Virus record (IMG/VR): IMGVR_UViG_3300022900_000014
Location: 1-53,744 of that record
From: a virus
DNA: 53,744 bases
Reading direction: 5' to 3' (one strand)
Positions within the stretch are counted from its first letter, which is position 1. Each line of letters starts with the position of its first letter. Under the pieces are notes generated by a model, which was not told where the DNA came from, did not search any database, and worked only from the letters and a program-made list of their open reading frames with translations. A program made the translations under genes and the position numbers. This document shows positions 39,289-47,520 of this stretch, one piece after another.

Positions 39289-39534
39289 TTATTTGCTATC
39301 CGCCATTTTACCATAGCCTTTAGCAATTTTCATTAAACGAGGATAATCGATATTAGGAAAATCTTCTATGGCTTCTTTTACAGCTTCAAGTTCCTTGATA
39401 CGAACGTCATCAAGTTGATTACGATACTTCAGTTTATCAGTGACAATTCCGTACATCTCGTATTTCTGGTTCAAATTGATTCGACCAATAAGCCTTTTAG
39501 CCTCTTTCGCATAGTCGCGATTATCTTCATTCAT
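39289..39534 (-). CDS. small helical hypothetical protein
   Basis: 81 residues, charged and helical (EEAKRL-type start, then VRIKELEAVKEAIEDFP). Overlaps the membrane gene upstream by four bases. No family recognised. Confidence 0.58.
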   Translation of the reverse strand: MNEDNRDYAKEAKRLIGRINLNQKYEMYGIVTDKLKYRNQLDDVRIKELEAVKEAIEDFPNIDYPRLMKIAKGYGKMADSK

Positions 39535-39806
39535 AATGATATCCTATTTAACTTTTCATTTTGTATTTGGATATAATTGGAATGAATGATTCGAATCCAA
39601 TTAATACCATACACTAGTACGAGAATCAATACTCCGTATTGCTCGTTTATAAAAGCTGTAGCAAACCAAAACGGTTCTCCGATTAATCCAACAATCCCAG
39701 CTTTCATTCTTACATTTGGATCTTGTGATGCAAATAGATATAACGAAAAAAATCCAGTACAAGTGATTACTAGTTGGCAAAAATAATCGACGTAGTCAAT
39801 CACCAT
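39531..39806 (-). CDS. small three-helix membrane protein
   Basis: 91 residues with about three hydrophobic segments (8-24, 38-52, 57-74). Charge and size resemble small transporter-like or PnuC-fragment proteins, but no motif supports a transport role. Inner membrane predicted. Confidence 0.6.
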   Translation of the reverse strand: MVIDYVDYFCQLVITCTGFFSLYLFASQDPNVRMKAGIVGLIGEPFWFATAFINEQYGVLILVLVYGINWIRIIHSNYIQIQNEKLNRISL

Positions 39807-40342
39807 TAAGCTACTTTCACAGCAAACATATTAAATCCGTGAACGTCATAAGCTTGAACGTTCTCGTCTTCACACTCTACTTCAGTTCCATCTTCGTTCG
39901 GAACCATGATCTGCAGATCGCCATTCCGACCTTTCATGCCATAAACCATTACGGAATTCTCTTTAGCAAGTTGTGCCCAGATAGAACGTCCGCCAGGAGA
40001 TTGCATTGAACCTGCTTGCAAGACGATACCCATCTTCTTAATAATAAAAGCGTATGCTTTCACAGCAATACCAAAACCTTGAAACTTAGAATCGACTTTA
40101 GTTAGGTCAACGCTCCAAGAAGCACCTTTGCTTCCGCGTGACATAGAAAGTTCGATTTCACATGCAACCTTAGCAGGTCCACGATCTCTAGGCATAACGA
40201 CCTTAAAGTTCTTATATGCTAAACCTTCGTCGTCTACCCACACTTCAAGTGTACGTCCAATCTTACCGACAAAGCGGAATTCTCCACCGTAGTTGTCAAA
40301 TGTATAAAGTCGGTTAACTCGAGGATATTCAATTCTTTCCAT
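39806..40342 (-). CDS. GNAT-like conserved phage protein
   Basis: 178 residues from the ATG at 40342; an ATG seven codons earlier would be almost leaderless behind the promoter, and AAAGAGA fits 40342. SKFQGFGIAVKAYAFIIKK resembles the GNAT acetyl-CoA loop and helix, followed by LQAGSMQSPGGRSIWAQLAK, which is conserved in marine T4-like phages. Acceptor unknown. Confidence 0.62.
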   Translation of the reverse strand: MERIEYPRVNRLYTFDNYGGEFRFVGKIGRTLEVWVDDEGLAYKNFKVVMPRDRGPAKVACEIELSMSRGSKGASWSVDLTKVDSKFQGFGIAVKAYAFIIKKMGIVLQAGSMQSPGGRSIWAQLAKENSVMVYGMKGRNGDLQIMVPNEDGTEVECEDENVQAYDVHGFNMFAVKVA

Positions 40343-40374
40343 AATGTATGTCTCTTTAATCACAGTATAGGGTA

Positions 40375-40403
40375 ATTATACGACATCTGGCCGGAGATGT
40401 ACA
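40375..40403 (-). promoter_or_regulatory. early promoter (cassette copy C)
   Basis: Minus-strand TGTACA, 17 bp, TATAAT. Drives the GNAT-like gene and the two small genes downstream. Confidence 0.85.
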
Positions 40404-40494
40404 ATTTATTTTCTCCTTATAAATCAATCACTTAGGAAATCGGATCCGTAAGCTGTTGATTTATAAAGAGATTTAAATTGTCACAAATTGTATC
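40375..40494 (-). repeat. intergenic cassette, copy C
   Basis: Promoter, imperfect hairpin (40421-40434 with 40449-40462), then two iterons (40475-40484, 40485-40494). The outer arms of the hairpin are themselves inverted repeats (TTGATTTATAA-GAG...AAATTGT on each side). The 67 bases from 40495 to the next stop codon hold nothing recognised. Confidence 0.78.
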
Positions 40495-40561
40495 AGAAAT
40501 CCTCTTCCGTGGGCGCTCGTGGCCGCTCGCTGTTAACTAGACATGATATATGATACTCGGG

Positions 40562-40927
40562 CTATGCTTCCGGATCGACTGGGGCTACCTGGTGAGGAGC
40601 CTTTGTTCTATTAAGGAAGTCTTTATTCGGATCCTGACCTGGAATCTTGCCGCGGGCATACGCCACACCGAATGAGGCATAATTGATTAGGTCTTTGAAC
40701 GAGTCTTCTACCGATTCGAAGTTTGGTTCATAGGTAGGATCATTCTCCATAGCTTCTAGTACAGACCATAATCGTAGAGTCTTAGTATGAATAATATCCA
40801 TCAATGACGCAATACCACGTGGATAGTAATCAGCTTGAACGATTCGTGAGTTTTCATTCTGATAGTCACGAGATTTCCTGTCTTGAAGTTCAGCACATTC
40901 TTGAAGTACTTTTATTGATTCACGCAT
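40562..40927 (-). CDS. Nmad1/DUF1599-like nucleotide-modification-associated protein
   Basis: 121 residues from the ATG at 40927, with GGAG seven bases upstream. ELQDRKSRDYQNENSRI, then IIHTKTLRLWSVLEAM and SVEDSFKDLINYASFGVAYA match the helical Nmad1 (DUF1599) pattern with conserved Asp/Glu and NYA. The family is associated with phage nucleotide modification loci, which fits the block around 34-38 kb. Biochemical role unknown. Confidence 0.65.
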   Translation of the reverse strand: MRESIKVLQECAELQDRKSRDYQNENSRIVQADYYPRGIASLMDIIHTKTLRLWSVLEAMENDPTYEPNFESVEDSFKDLINYASFGVAYARGKIPGQDPNKDFLNRTKAPHQVAPVDPEA

Positions 40928-40950
40928 AGTGTTCTCCATATTAATAATAT

Positions 40951-40979
40951 ATTATACAACAGTTTTGACGAAATGTACA
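40951..40979 (-). promoter_or_regulatory. early promoter overlapping an upstream stop codon
   Basis: Minus-strand TGTACA, 17 bp, TATAAT. The TAA inside the -10 is the stop codon of the 40952-41383 gene. Confidence 0.82.
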
Positions 40980-41383
40980 CCGTCATAATCATATATGCCT
41001 TCTAGATAGTAATCTAAAGTTTTCTTATCTCCGATAAAGACGTATACTCTCTTGGCGTATTTCCTCCAGCTTTCTGAAGCAGCTTTTTCGCATCGCTCTA
41101 TTACGTATGGCACGTAATACTCACCTTCGGTTACCTTTACTTCTATTGACGCTCCACCCATCGATACCGGCTCGAACAAATCTTTATAGTCTCTAACATC
41201 ATCGATATACCCTTGTTGCAAAAGATATACTTCAGCTGCTAGACCATACATACTTGTCGCCATTATTTCTTCAAGCGTTCTTCCGCGACGAGTACTTTCT
41301 TTAGCAAAGATCTTTTGCGATTCTTCACGAGATCTATTTTTTAGTATCTCAGAATCAACATCATGTATCGCATTAAACTTCAT
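40952..41383 (-). CDS. PD-(D/E)XK-like nuclease
   Basis: 143 residues. A helix with AAEVYLLQQG (Glu), DVRDYKDLF (Asp) and ASIEVKVTEG (E-x-K) gives the nuclease core order. Similar proteins are present in T4-like marine phages. Might resolve DNA or degrade host DNA. The start overlaps the primase-like gene by four bases. Confidence 0.68.
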   Translation of the reverse strand: MKFNAIHDVDSEILKNRSREESQKIFAKESTRRGRTLEEIMATSMYGLAAEVYLLQQGYIDDVRDYKDLFEPVSMGGASIEVKVTEGEYYVPYVIERCEKAASESWRKYAKRVYVFIGDKKTLDYYLEGIYDYDGVHFVKTVV

Positions 41384-42312
41384 AGATTCGTATACACAAA
41401 TTCGATTGCTCGATTTGCTTCAGTATCAAGTGGTCTATTCTCATACCAATTACCAGTTTCAAGATCTAGCTCTTTACATAGATCTACAATTTCTTGAGTG
41501 GTGATCGGATATTTTTGCTTTACTGCATTTGCTGCGATTGATACCATGAGTTGATACATCTTATGATACCAACCGGTTTCAGATATTGTCTTATATTCTA
41601 AAACCAACTTCTTACTAACGAATGGACAATTAGTATAAGAAGTCCATCTAATATTAGTATTATCCATTTGCTCTTTACGATGTGCAATCAATTGCTTTTG
41701 CATTTCTTCCGGTAAGGAATCAAACAGCGTATTGCCGGTTTTCTTTTGTGCATACGGATGCTTTATAAGAAGAGCATTGACATCAATATCATCGCCTGGA
41801 TTACTGAAAATAAAGTTGTTAGAATCAGCATAGTTCGCAGGGATGTAATACATTCGTGAAACGTCTTTAGTTTGCTTATCTCCCATCGAGTCAAGTTCGG
41901 TATTGAGGGCATACCAGAAATGTTGTATTTTGTCCGATTCAATGCTCCTATTAAGACTGAAGACAAGTCTGAACTTCGGCTTATCAATACTTGAACTTGC
42001 CGTAGAATAGCAAATATACTTCCAAGAATTATTAATGCGAGTATTAAGTACATCTCGTAGATTCTCCATTGTGCAATCTAAATCATCAACATCAACTGCT
42101 GCCCAACCACACCACTTCTCTACATTCTTATTAGCGCGTGTAGTGCCATCATGATATACTGCTGGAGATATTAGTTGTGCATCTTTTTTATTTTTTACGT
42201 CGATTTTAGATAATGAATACAGCAAATCCTCGAACTCGCTCCAAGAATTGAAGTCCATTCGACGATTCGTTTTATTATCCCAATGTGATTTGAATAGCGT
42301 AAGTGAATACAT
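41380..42312 (-). CDS. AEP-type primase-like replication protein
   Basis: 310 residues. GWAAVDVDDLD carries Asp74 and Asp76 of an archaeo-eukaryotic primase (AEP) metal site; CYSTASSS and PKFRLVFSL (101-120) match the second and third motifs; KDVSRMYYIPA follows. The C-terminal 100 residues are helical, a possible PriCT-like domain. T4 uses a DnaG-type gp61 primase; none is visible in this window, so this gene may replace or supplement it next to MazG and the polymerase. Confidence 0.62.
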   Translation of the reverse strand: MYSLTLFKSHWDNKTNRRMDFNSWSEFEDLLYSLSKIDVKNKKDAQLISPAVYHDGTTRANKNVEKWCGWAAVDVDDLDCTMENLRDVLNTRINNSWKYICYSTASSSIDKPKFRLVFSLNRSIESDKIQHFWYALNTELDSMGDKQTKDVSRMYYIPANYADSNNFIFSNPGDDIDVNALLIKHPYAQKKTGNTLFDSLPEEMQKQLIAHRKEQMDNTNIRWTSYTNCPFVSKKLVLEYKTISETGWYHKMYQLMVSIAANAVKQKYPITTQEIVDLCKELDLETGNWYENRPLDTEANRAIEFVYTNL

Positions 42313-42734
42313 TACTTAAATGTTCGTGGTAAAAATCCATGATTGCCAGAATGATCCGGTGCTTTCCATTCTTTTGGTTTGATCAGATCCGGTAGTCCGA
42401 GTGGATTTGGACGTGATTCTTTTACACCAACCTCTTTAGCCATGTTTGCAGCATGCACACGATCCCATGCTTGATATGCATCAATACCAAACGAATCAAG
42501 TGTACCAATAGCAACAACGCACAGATCAATAAGACCGTCTACAATTTCTTCTGGATCTTTTACACCAGCTGCATTAATAGTTTCAGTTAGCTCTTCATCT
42601 AAGAACGCAAGACGAAACTTAAGGAATGCCTGAAGCTTTTCGACATCGCTATTGATAATTTTTTCTGATACCCATTCATGCACACCGTATTTTTTGTGCA
42701 TGTCATTGATATCTTGCACCCAATCTTTACTCAT
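42312..42734 (-). CDS. mazG: MazG-like nucleoside triphosphate pyrophosphohydrolase
   Basis: 140 residues. LDEELTETINA, EEIVDGLIDLCVVAIGT and WDRVHAANMAK give the all-alpha NTP-PPase ExxE...ExxD metal site. Viral MazG may lower ppGpp or clean modified dNTPs. C-terminal tail PDHSGNHGFLPRTF is unusual. One base overlap with the primase-like gene. Confidence 0.85.
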   Translation of the reverse strand: MSKDWVQDINDMHKKYGVHEWVSEKIINSDVEKLQAFLKFRLAFLDEELTETINAAGVKDPEEIVDGLIDLCVVAIGTLDSFGIDAYQAWDRVHAANMAKEVGVKESRPNPLGLPDLIKPKEWKAPDHSGNHGFLPRTFK

Positions 42735-42763
42735 AACAACTCCTGTATTTTAGTTTATAGTAT

Positions 42764-42792
42764 ATTATACCACGCTTTTGCAAAAATGTACA
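42764..42792 (-). promoter_or_regulatory. early promoter of mazG
   Basis: Minus-strand TGTACA, 17 bp, TATAAT with TGG before the -10; the 24-base leader carries AGGAG. Confidence 0.85.
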
Positions 42793-42793
42793 C

Positions 42794-45286
42794 CTATTCG
42801 AAAAAGCTTTCAAGTGTATTCTGTTCTTCAACTGTCCATCCAACTGCAGTAAGAATCGGCTCGATAGGATCTATGAACGTTTTCTGAAATTGTAGATCGT
42901 AATCAACATATTTTTTTAGGTGCAAGTCTTCAGGAAAATAGACGGGAAACGATATAACATTTTCACGAATACTATTCGGTATTTTTAGATAGCAGAATTT
43001 TATCTTCTCGCCATTCTGGATTAGTTCATATTTCTTTTGCAGATTTTTGTCTTTGATATGATAGTTATATAACAATGCACCTCTCACGTGAATCGGTGTA
43101 CCTTTACTGTATATAGTCGACTTACGTTTCCACTTATTGATATCGTTTACTCCACGAGGGAATGATATATCTTCAGGCGGAAGAGTCCTAAAATAGTTTT
43201 TGAAGTCGAGTATTGCTTTTTGAGTTTTACTTTCAGATCCAGCAATAATAACTTTGAATAAGTTCTTAAGGGCATCACGACACACGGCAGGAGTTGAAGA
43301 CTTAATTGCCTCAATGCCCATAATCTTAAGTTTTGGTTCAGCATATTGAACACCTTCTGAGTTATGCACATTCAGAATGTATCGTTTCTTTGCTGTCCAT
43401 ATGCCACGATCTGCAATTACCTCACGACCCATAACCATTCGATTATCATAGCAATTCATCTTATCCGATAATGCTGAATACGATTCTTTGAATACCTTTT
43501 CGAAATGCTGCTGGCAAATGTCATCTAAGAATTTTACTGGATTTACCGGATTAAACTTATTGACTAATGGTCCGAAGTTAACATAAAGCGAATCAGTATC
43601 GATTGCAATTACATAGTCAACATTGTCAGAACCTAACAACTTATTCATTGCGATATTAAGTGCTTGCTCTGCAGATCTAATTGCTAGTTGACCAGATAAC
43701 GTAATACCTTCAGCTACGCGAAGGTCAAAATACCTGAAGTACTTATTGCCTAGCGCACCATAAAGAGAGTTAAGTAGAATCTTAATAGCCATCTGTCTGT
43801 TTTCGAGCTGATTGATTTCACGCTCAAGCTTAATAGATGGATTCTTTTCATTCTCCTGCATTGCTTGAAGCATTTGCTTCTTTACAGCTTTACGCTCATC
43901 ATAATATTTGACAATGATGTTCGGAAGTACACCTTGAAACTCGTGAGTATACGTAGAACCGTTAGCTGCAACGGAATGCTTTGACTTGACTTTTTCTGTA
44001 GTGCGAAGATAATAGTCTACACCAGATGCATGAGTTTCATCTTGCAAGGTTTCAGGTGACATGTTGTATTGCACAATCAGATTCGGATACAGCGAGTTTA
44101 AGTCGAACGATACGACCCAATCATGTATTCCTACCTGAGGCTCTTTTACATAACCACCTGGATACTTTGCTTTAAACTTCTCTTCTGAAGGAGGCGGTAC
44201 TACTTTCTTTCGATTGAGTTCTCGATAAATGATCGAATCCCATATTGCTGTAGTACCGAATGTATCTGAATAGTTCACGCCACCTTTATAAGCAATCGTC
44301 ATGGCTAGCGTAATAAGACCCATCTTTTCTTCGAGTCGATCGATAAGCTCTACGTCTTTGATGTTATAGTCAATGAATTTTTGATGATTGTTTTTATAAA
44401 GCGTATGTAGATTCCCGTAGTCGTCATACGATATCTTATTTTCACCGAGTACGACGTGTGCTATATGGTCAAGCTTGTATGATTCTTGTGGACCATATGA
44501 ATAGCCAAACTTTTGAAAGAGGTCGAGATAGTCCATTTGCTGAATACCTGATATATCGTAGGTATCCATCTGCTTACCTTTTACAGCAACTTGTCGGTAT
44601 TGCACAGACTTCCATGGAGATAGCGACTTAATTGAATCTTCACCGAACAATCGATTCATACGATTTACAATGTAAGGAATATCGAAGAGTCTAGAGTTCC
44701 AGCCAGTAATTACGTCTGGAGTATTTTCTTCCTTTTCCCACCAATGAACAAAAGATGCGAGAAGATGTTTTTCTGATTCGCATCGAGTATATTCAATTTT
44801 TAGATGAGGAAGTTCAGTTTTTGCTGGATCGTAATCTCCACTTGCCCACACGTGATAGATGTTATCAATATTGTTCTTGATACAAATAGCTGTTATAGGA
44901 TGTGCAGCTTCTTCAGGAAACGGAAACCCATCATCAGATGCAACCTCGATATCGATAGCTGCTACATTAATAAAGTTACGGTTGAATTCGATTTCGTCTG
45001 GGAAGGTTTCAGTAATAAACTGATGAATATAGTTCTGTGTACCGTATATCTTAAAATTCTGTACGCCTTTATATTGCTCTATAAATTCCTTTGCTTCACG
45101 CATAGTACTAAAATCAATCGGTGATACGCTAGTACCATCGATTGACTTCCATACATTTTCTTTATTAGAAGGAATGAAAAGCTTAGGTTTGAACTTTACT
45201 TTTTTCTGTACTCTATTTCCAGAATTGTTGTATCCACGATAAAGTAATTGATTGCCATATCTAGCAACACTAGTATAAAAACTCAA
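42794..45286 (-). CDS. 43: family B DNA polymerase, gp43
   Basis: 830 residues from a TTG start at 45286 (MSFYTSVARYGNQ), because AAGGAG lies seven bases upstream and related phage polymerases begin MSFYTS. Exonuclease motifs AIDIEVASDD, NSRLFDIPYI and YNIKDVELID are present. Polymerase motifs are DLNSLYPN (A), KILLNSLYGALGNK (B) and AIDTDSLYV (C). Full length, with proofreading intact and no intron or split. It replicates the genome with gp45, gp44/62 and gp41. Confidence 0.95.
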   Translation of the reverse strand: MSFYTSVARYGNQLLYRGYNNSGNRVQKKVKFKPKLFIPSNKENVWKSIDGTSVSPIDFSTMREAKEFIEQYKGVQNFKIYGTQNYIHQFITETFPDEIEFNRNFINVAAIDIEVASDDGFPFPEEAAHPITAICIKNNIDNIYHVWASGDYDPAKTELPHLKIEYTRCESEKHLLASFVHWWEKEENTPDVITGWNSRLFDIPYIVNRMNRLFGEDSIKSLSPWKSVQYRQVAVKGKQMDTYDISGIQQMDYLDLFQKFGYSYGPQESYKLDHIAHVVLGENKISYDDYGNLHTLYKNNHQKFIDYNIKDVELIDRLEEKMGLITLAMTIAYKGGVNYSDTFGTTAIWDSIIYRELNRKKVVPPPSEEKFKAKYPGGYVKEPQVGIHDWVVSFDLNSLYPNLIVQYNMSPETLQDETHASGVDYYLRTTEKVKSKHSVAANGSTYTHEFQGVLPNIIVKYYDERKAVKKQMLQAMQENEKNPSIKLEREINQLENRQMAIKILLNSLYGALGNKYFRYFDLRVAEGITLSGQLAIRSAEQALNIAMNKLLGSDNVDYVIAIDTDSLYVNFGPLVNKFNPVNPVKFLDDICQQHFEKVFKESYSALSDKMNCYDNRMVMGREVIADRGIWTAKKRYILNVHNSEGVQYAEPKLKIMGIEAIKSSTPAVCRDALKNLFKVIIAGSESKTQKAILDFKNYFRTLPPEDISFPRGVNDINKWKRKSTIYSKGTPIHVRGALLYNYHIKDKNLQKKYELIQNGEKIKFCYLKIPNSIRENVISFPVYFPEDLHLKKYVDYDLQFQKTFIDPIEPILTAVGWTVEEQNTLESFFE

Positions 45287-45315
45287 AATAAAACTCCTTC
45301 TCAATAATATAGTAC

Positions 45316-45344
45316 ATTATATCACACTTTTGCGGAGTTGTATA
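45316..45344 (-). promoter_or_regulatory. early promoter of gp43
   Basis: Minus-strand TATACA (one mismatch to TGTACA), 17 bp, TATAAT with TGA before the -10. The leader to the TTG start is about 23 bases. Confidence 0.8.
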
Positions 45345-45629
45345 CTATAGAATGATCTTTTTTTCAGGAGCAATTACCTTTTGATGGATTGATCGATACT
45401 GCTGTTCTAGACCTTCAACTGGACTAGTCACAAACCCCACCATGCTATGCTTAAGCAAAGTAGGTTCATCTTGCATTGTTGTATATGGCATCATATTCAT
45501 TATGCCTACGCCCTTTTCGGTTGGTACAATCATGCCAGGAGTTTCAAGCTCAAATCCTTCTTCAACTTCTTTTACGTATGCAATTACTTCTTCACCACTA
45601 ATCAATCGTATAACTTTCACTGTTTTCAT
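45345..45629 (-). CDS. conserved small Sm-like phage protein
   Basis: 94 residues. TVKVIRLISGEEVIAYVKEVEEGFELETPG fits an Sm/LSm-like barrel, seen also in cyanomyovirus hypotheticals next to gp43. May bind RNA. Ends near the polymerase promoter. Confidence 0.65.
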   Translation of the reverse strand: MKTVKVIRLISGEEVIAYVKEVEEGFELETPGMIVPTEKGVGIMNMMPYTTMQDEPTLLKHSMVGFVTSPVEGLEQQYRSIHQKVIAPEKKIIL

Positions 45630-45639
45630 AAATTTACCT

Positions 45640-45667
45640 AAAAAAGAAAGCGCCTCCGAAGAGGCGC
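45640..45667 (-). terminator. intrinsic terminator after hsp20
   Basis: On the minus strand a GC-rich 7-bp stem (45661-45667 with 45650-45656) closes a TTCG loop and is followed by TTTCTTTTTT (45640-45649). It lies after the hsp20 stop. Confidence 0.88.
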
Positions 45668-45674
45668 CATAGAG

Positions 45675-46115
45675 TTAATCCTCTATTAAGAGCTGAGGAG
45701 ATTCTGTTTCAATCGCAATCTTACGAGGCTTCTTCTCATCTGGAAGTTCACGTGCAAGATGGATTGTAAGGATTCCATTCACAAGATTTGCAGACTTAAC
45801 TTCCACGTACTGTGCTAAGTTAAATGAATGCTTGAACTTGCGAGATGAAATTCCTTTATGTACATAGTTACGATCTTCTGCGTGTACTGGACTTCCAGTA
45901 ATAGTTAGAACCTGATCGCGTAATTCAATATCGAGGTCTTCCATGCTGAATCCAGCAATTGCTACTTCTATATTGAATTTGTCTTTATCGTCAAAATAGA
46001 CAATGTTATATGGCGGATAATTCGCAGCTTTATCTGACGAAGTTTCCAGATCCCTAAAGAGTCTATCAAAGCCGATAAAAGATGGGTGCGCACGAAACGC
46101 ATTAAGATGTGTCAT
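45675..46115 (-). CDS. hsp20: small heat-shock protein, Hsp20
   Basis: 146 residues with an alpha-crystallin domain (about 37-130): FNIEVAIAGFSMEDLDIELRD, then SSRKFKHSFNL and the GILTIHLARE strand. It holds unfolding proteins. AGGAGGT precedes the ATG. Hsp20 is a hallmark gene of T4-like marine phages. Confidence 0.92.
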   Translation of the reverse strand: MTHLNAFRAHPSFIGFDRLFRDLETSSDKAANYPPYNIVYFDDKDKFNIEVAIAGFSMEDLDIELRDQVLTITGSPVHAEDRNYVHKGISSRKFKHSFNLAQYVEVKSANLVNGILTIHLARELPDEKKPRKIAIETESPQLLIED

Positions 46116-46144
46116 AATGACCTCCTATTAAGCAAGGTAAAATA

Positions 46145-46172
46145 AATGAGGCCGGCCTATCCGCACCTCATT
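46145..46172. other. hairpin between the Ntn-hydrolase and hsp20 genes
   Basis: AATGAGG (46145-46151) pairs with CCTCATT (46166-46172) around a GGCCGGCC-containing loop. It could be the leader structure of hsp20; no promoter of the early type is seen here. A T-run is absent, so terminator function is doubtful. Confidence 0.45.
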
Positions 46173-46190
46173 ACTATATATACACGATAT

Positions 46191-47087
46191 TTACATATTG
46201 TGTAATTCTTTAAAGCCCAAGAGTTTTTTAGATGATATTATCTCAAAAAACGTTTTTGCTTCTGGGCCATTCAATTTAGAATACTTAAATTGTACTTCTG
46301 AAAATAGCGGCCTATAATGGAGAGTACGATCTTTAGGTACCAACATTAATTGACCAGTTGTAACCATATCACCTTTTGCTGGATCGCCAGTTCTAACAGG
46401 ATTCATAAAGGTATCTTTATCTGGCGAAACAGATATAGCATCGAGCATATCTAATGGGTTTTCGTTTTTCGCAACAGAAGCTTTAGCGTATTTTAATCTC
46501 ATTTCAGAAGACTTACGTGAATGCTTAAAATACGGATCTTCTGCATTTGAATCGTATCCTAACTCCGGTATAAGTATACCGTGGTTAGTTCTTACAATCA
46601 TATCTTTTACTTTTACAACTTTATATATGTATTCCCTAGGATTTTCTTTTGTAGCATCTTCTTTTTTTACAGTAAATCCACCTTCAAGTAAGTAACACTC
46701 ATCAGAATTAAAAACTATAGTACAACCAGCAAGTTCTTTCTGCACCAATAAGTTAATAGCTTTCATCGGGCTTTTAAGAAGCAAAGCGTCTCTGATAGTT
46801 TTACCGTCAGGAGACATAAACCCAGGATCATTTCTCTTTCTCTGGTACGCATCTACTTTATCAGCTTCTTTTTCATCGCTTTTTACTGAAAGAGAAGCTG
46901 ATAATATGCATAGACCAAATTCATTTAGTCCTTCAGTATATCTACTTTTTAGATCATCAATATATAGGCGTTGAACGCCAGTCCTATTTGATTGGACAAT
47001 TTGGATAGAGGGAAGATAGTTTCTATCTCTATTTTTAGATCCAACAAAACCGACACCATCAAAATACTTAACAGCGACGACGCACAT
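46191..47087 (-). CDS. Ntn-hydrolase (choloylglycine hydrolase/acylase-like)
   Basis: 298 residues. Cys2 after the initiator Met would be the N-terminal nucleophile. GSKNRDRNYLP corresponds to the N-R-D motif and TEGLNEFGLCI to the G-x-N-E-x-G strand of linear amide C-N hydrolases (bile salt hydrolases, penicillin acylases, AHL-type acylases). No signal peptide, so it acts inside the cell. The substrate is unknown. Lies between regA and hsp20. Confidence 0.78.
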   Translation of the reverse strand: MCVVAVKYFDGVGFVGSKNRDRNYLPSIQIVQSNRTGVQRLYIDDLKSRYTEGLNEFGLCILSASLSVKSDEKEADKVDAYQRKRNDPGFMSPDGKTIRDALLLKSPMKAINLLVQKELAGCTIVFNSDECYLLEGGFTVKKEDATKENPREYIYKVVKVKDMIVRTNHGILIPELGYDSNAEDPYFKHSRKSSEMRLKYAKASVAKNENPLDMLDAISVSPDKDTFMNPVRTGDPAKGDMVTTGQLMLVPKDRTLHYRPLFSEVQFKYSKLNGPEAKTFFEIISSKKLLGFKELHNM

Positions 47088-47097
47088 ATGATATCCT

Positions 47098-47520
47098 TTA
47101 TTTGTTTCCGATATTGTATTTGGGAGATAGTTCCCAGTTATTTTTTTCTGAATGGGAAATTACTTTAATTTGCCTTAACGGAGCGCAATCACTTCCTGCT
47201 TCAGGATTAACCATAGTAAGTAGCCCCCAATCCGAAAGTAGAGTGGCTATAGTATTTCTTCGCTGAACATCATTTAACGTTAGATTCGATGGCTTTGCGT
47301 CAAGTAAAAAGAGCTCTTTAAAGTGCACTATAAAATATCTACCCTGCTTATGTAGTATATGGCAAGATTGATATAGTTTACGATCTTTACGTGATGCAAC
47401 ACCAATGCGCGTCAATGTTTCACGAACCTTAAGAAAGTCGTCGGGCTCATTCAATGTAACTTCCAGCATTGCGCTTGGATCCCAAGCAACAACCTGATCC
47501 TCATTATTATTATTTTCCAC
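47098..47520 (-). CDS. regA: RegA translational repressor
   Basis: 140 residues. MLEVTLNEPDDFLKVRETLTRIG, then YQSCHILHKQGRYFIVHFKELF and a WELSPKYNIGN end match T4 RegA closely. It has a 17-residue acidic N-terminal extension, as in cyanomyovirus RegA; the ATG at 47520 has GGTGGA upstream. It binds mRNA start regions of early genes and represses translation. In T4 order next to gp62. Confidence 0.94.
   Translation of the reverse strand: MENNNNEDQVVAWDPSAMLEVTLNEPDDFLKVRETLTRIGVASRKDRKLYQSCHILHKQGRYFIVHFKELFLLDAKPSNLTLNDVQRRNTIATLLSDWGLLTMVNPEAGSDCAPLRQIKVISHSEKNNWELSPKYNIGNK

Noticed and set aside
42794-45286. Intron, intein or split in gp43
   Set aside because: All exonuclease and polymerase motifs follow in one uninterrupted frame.
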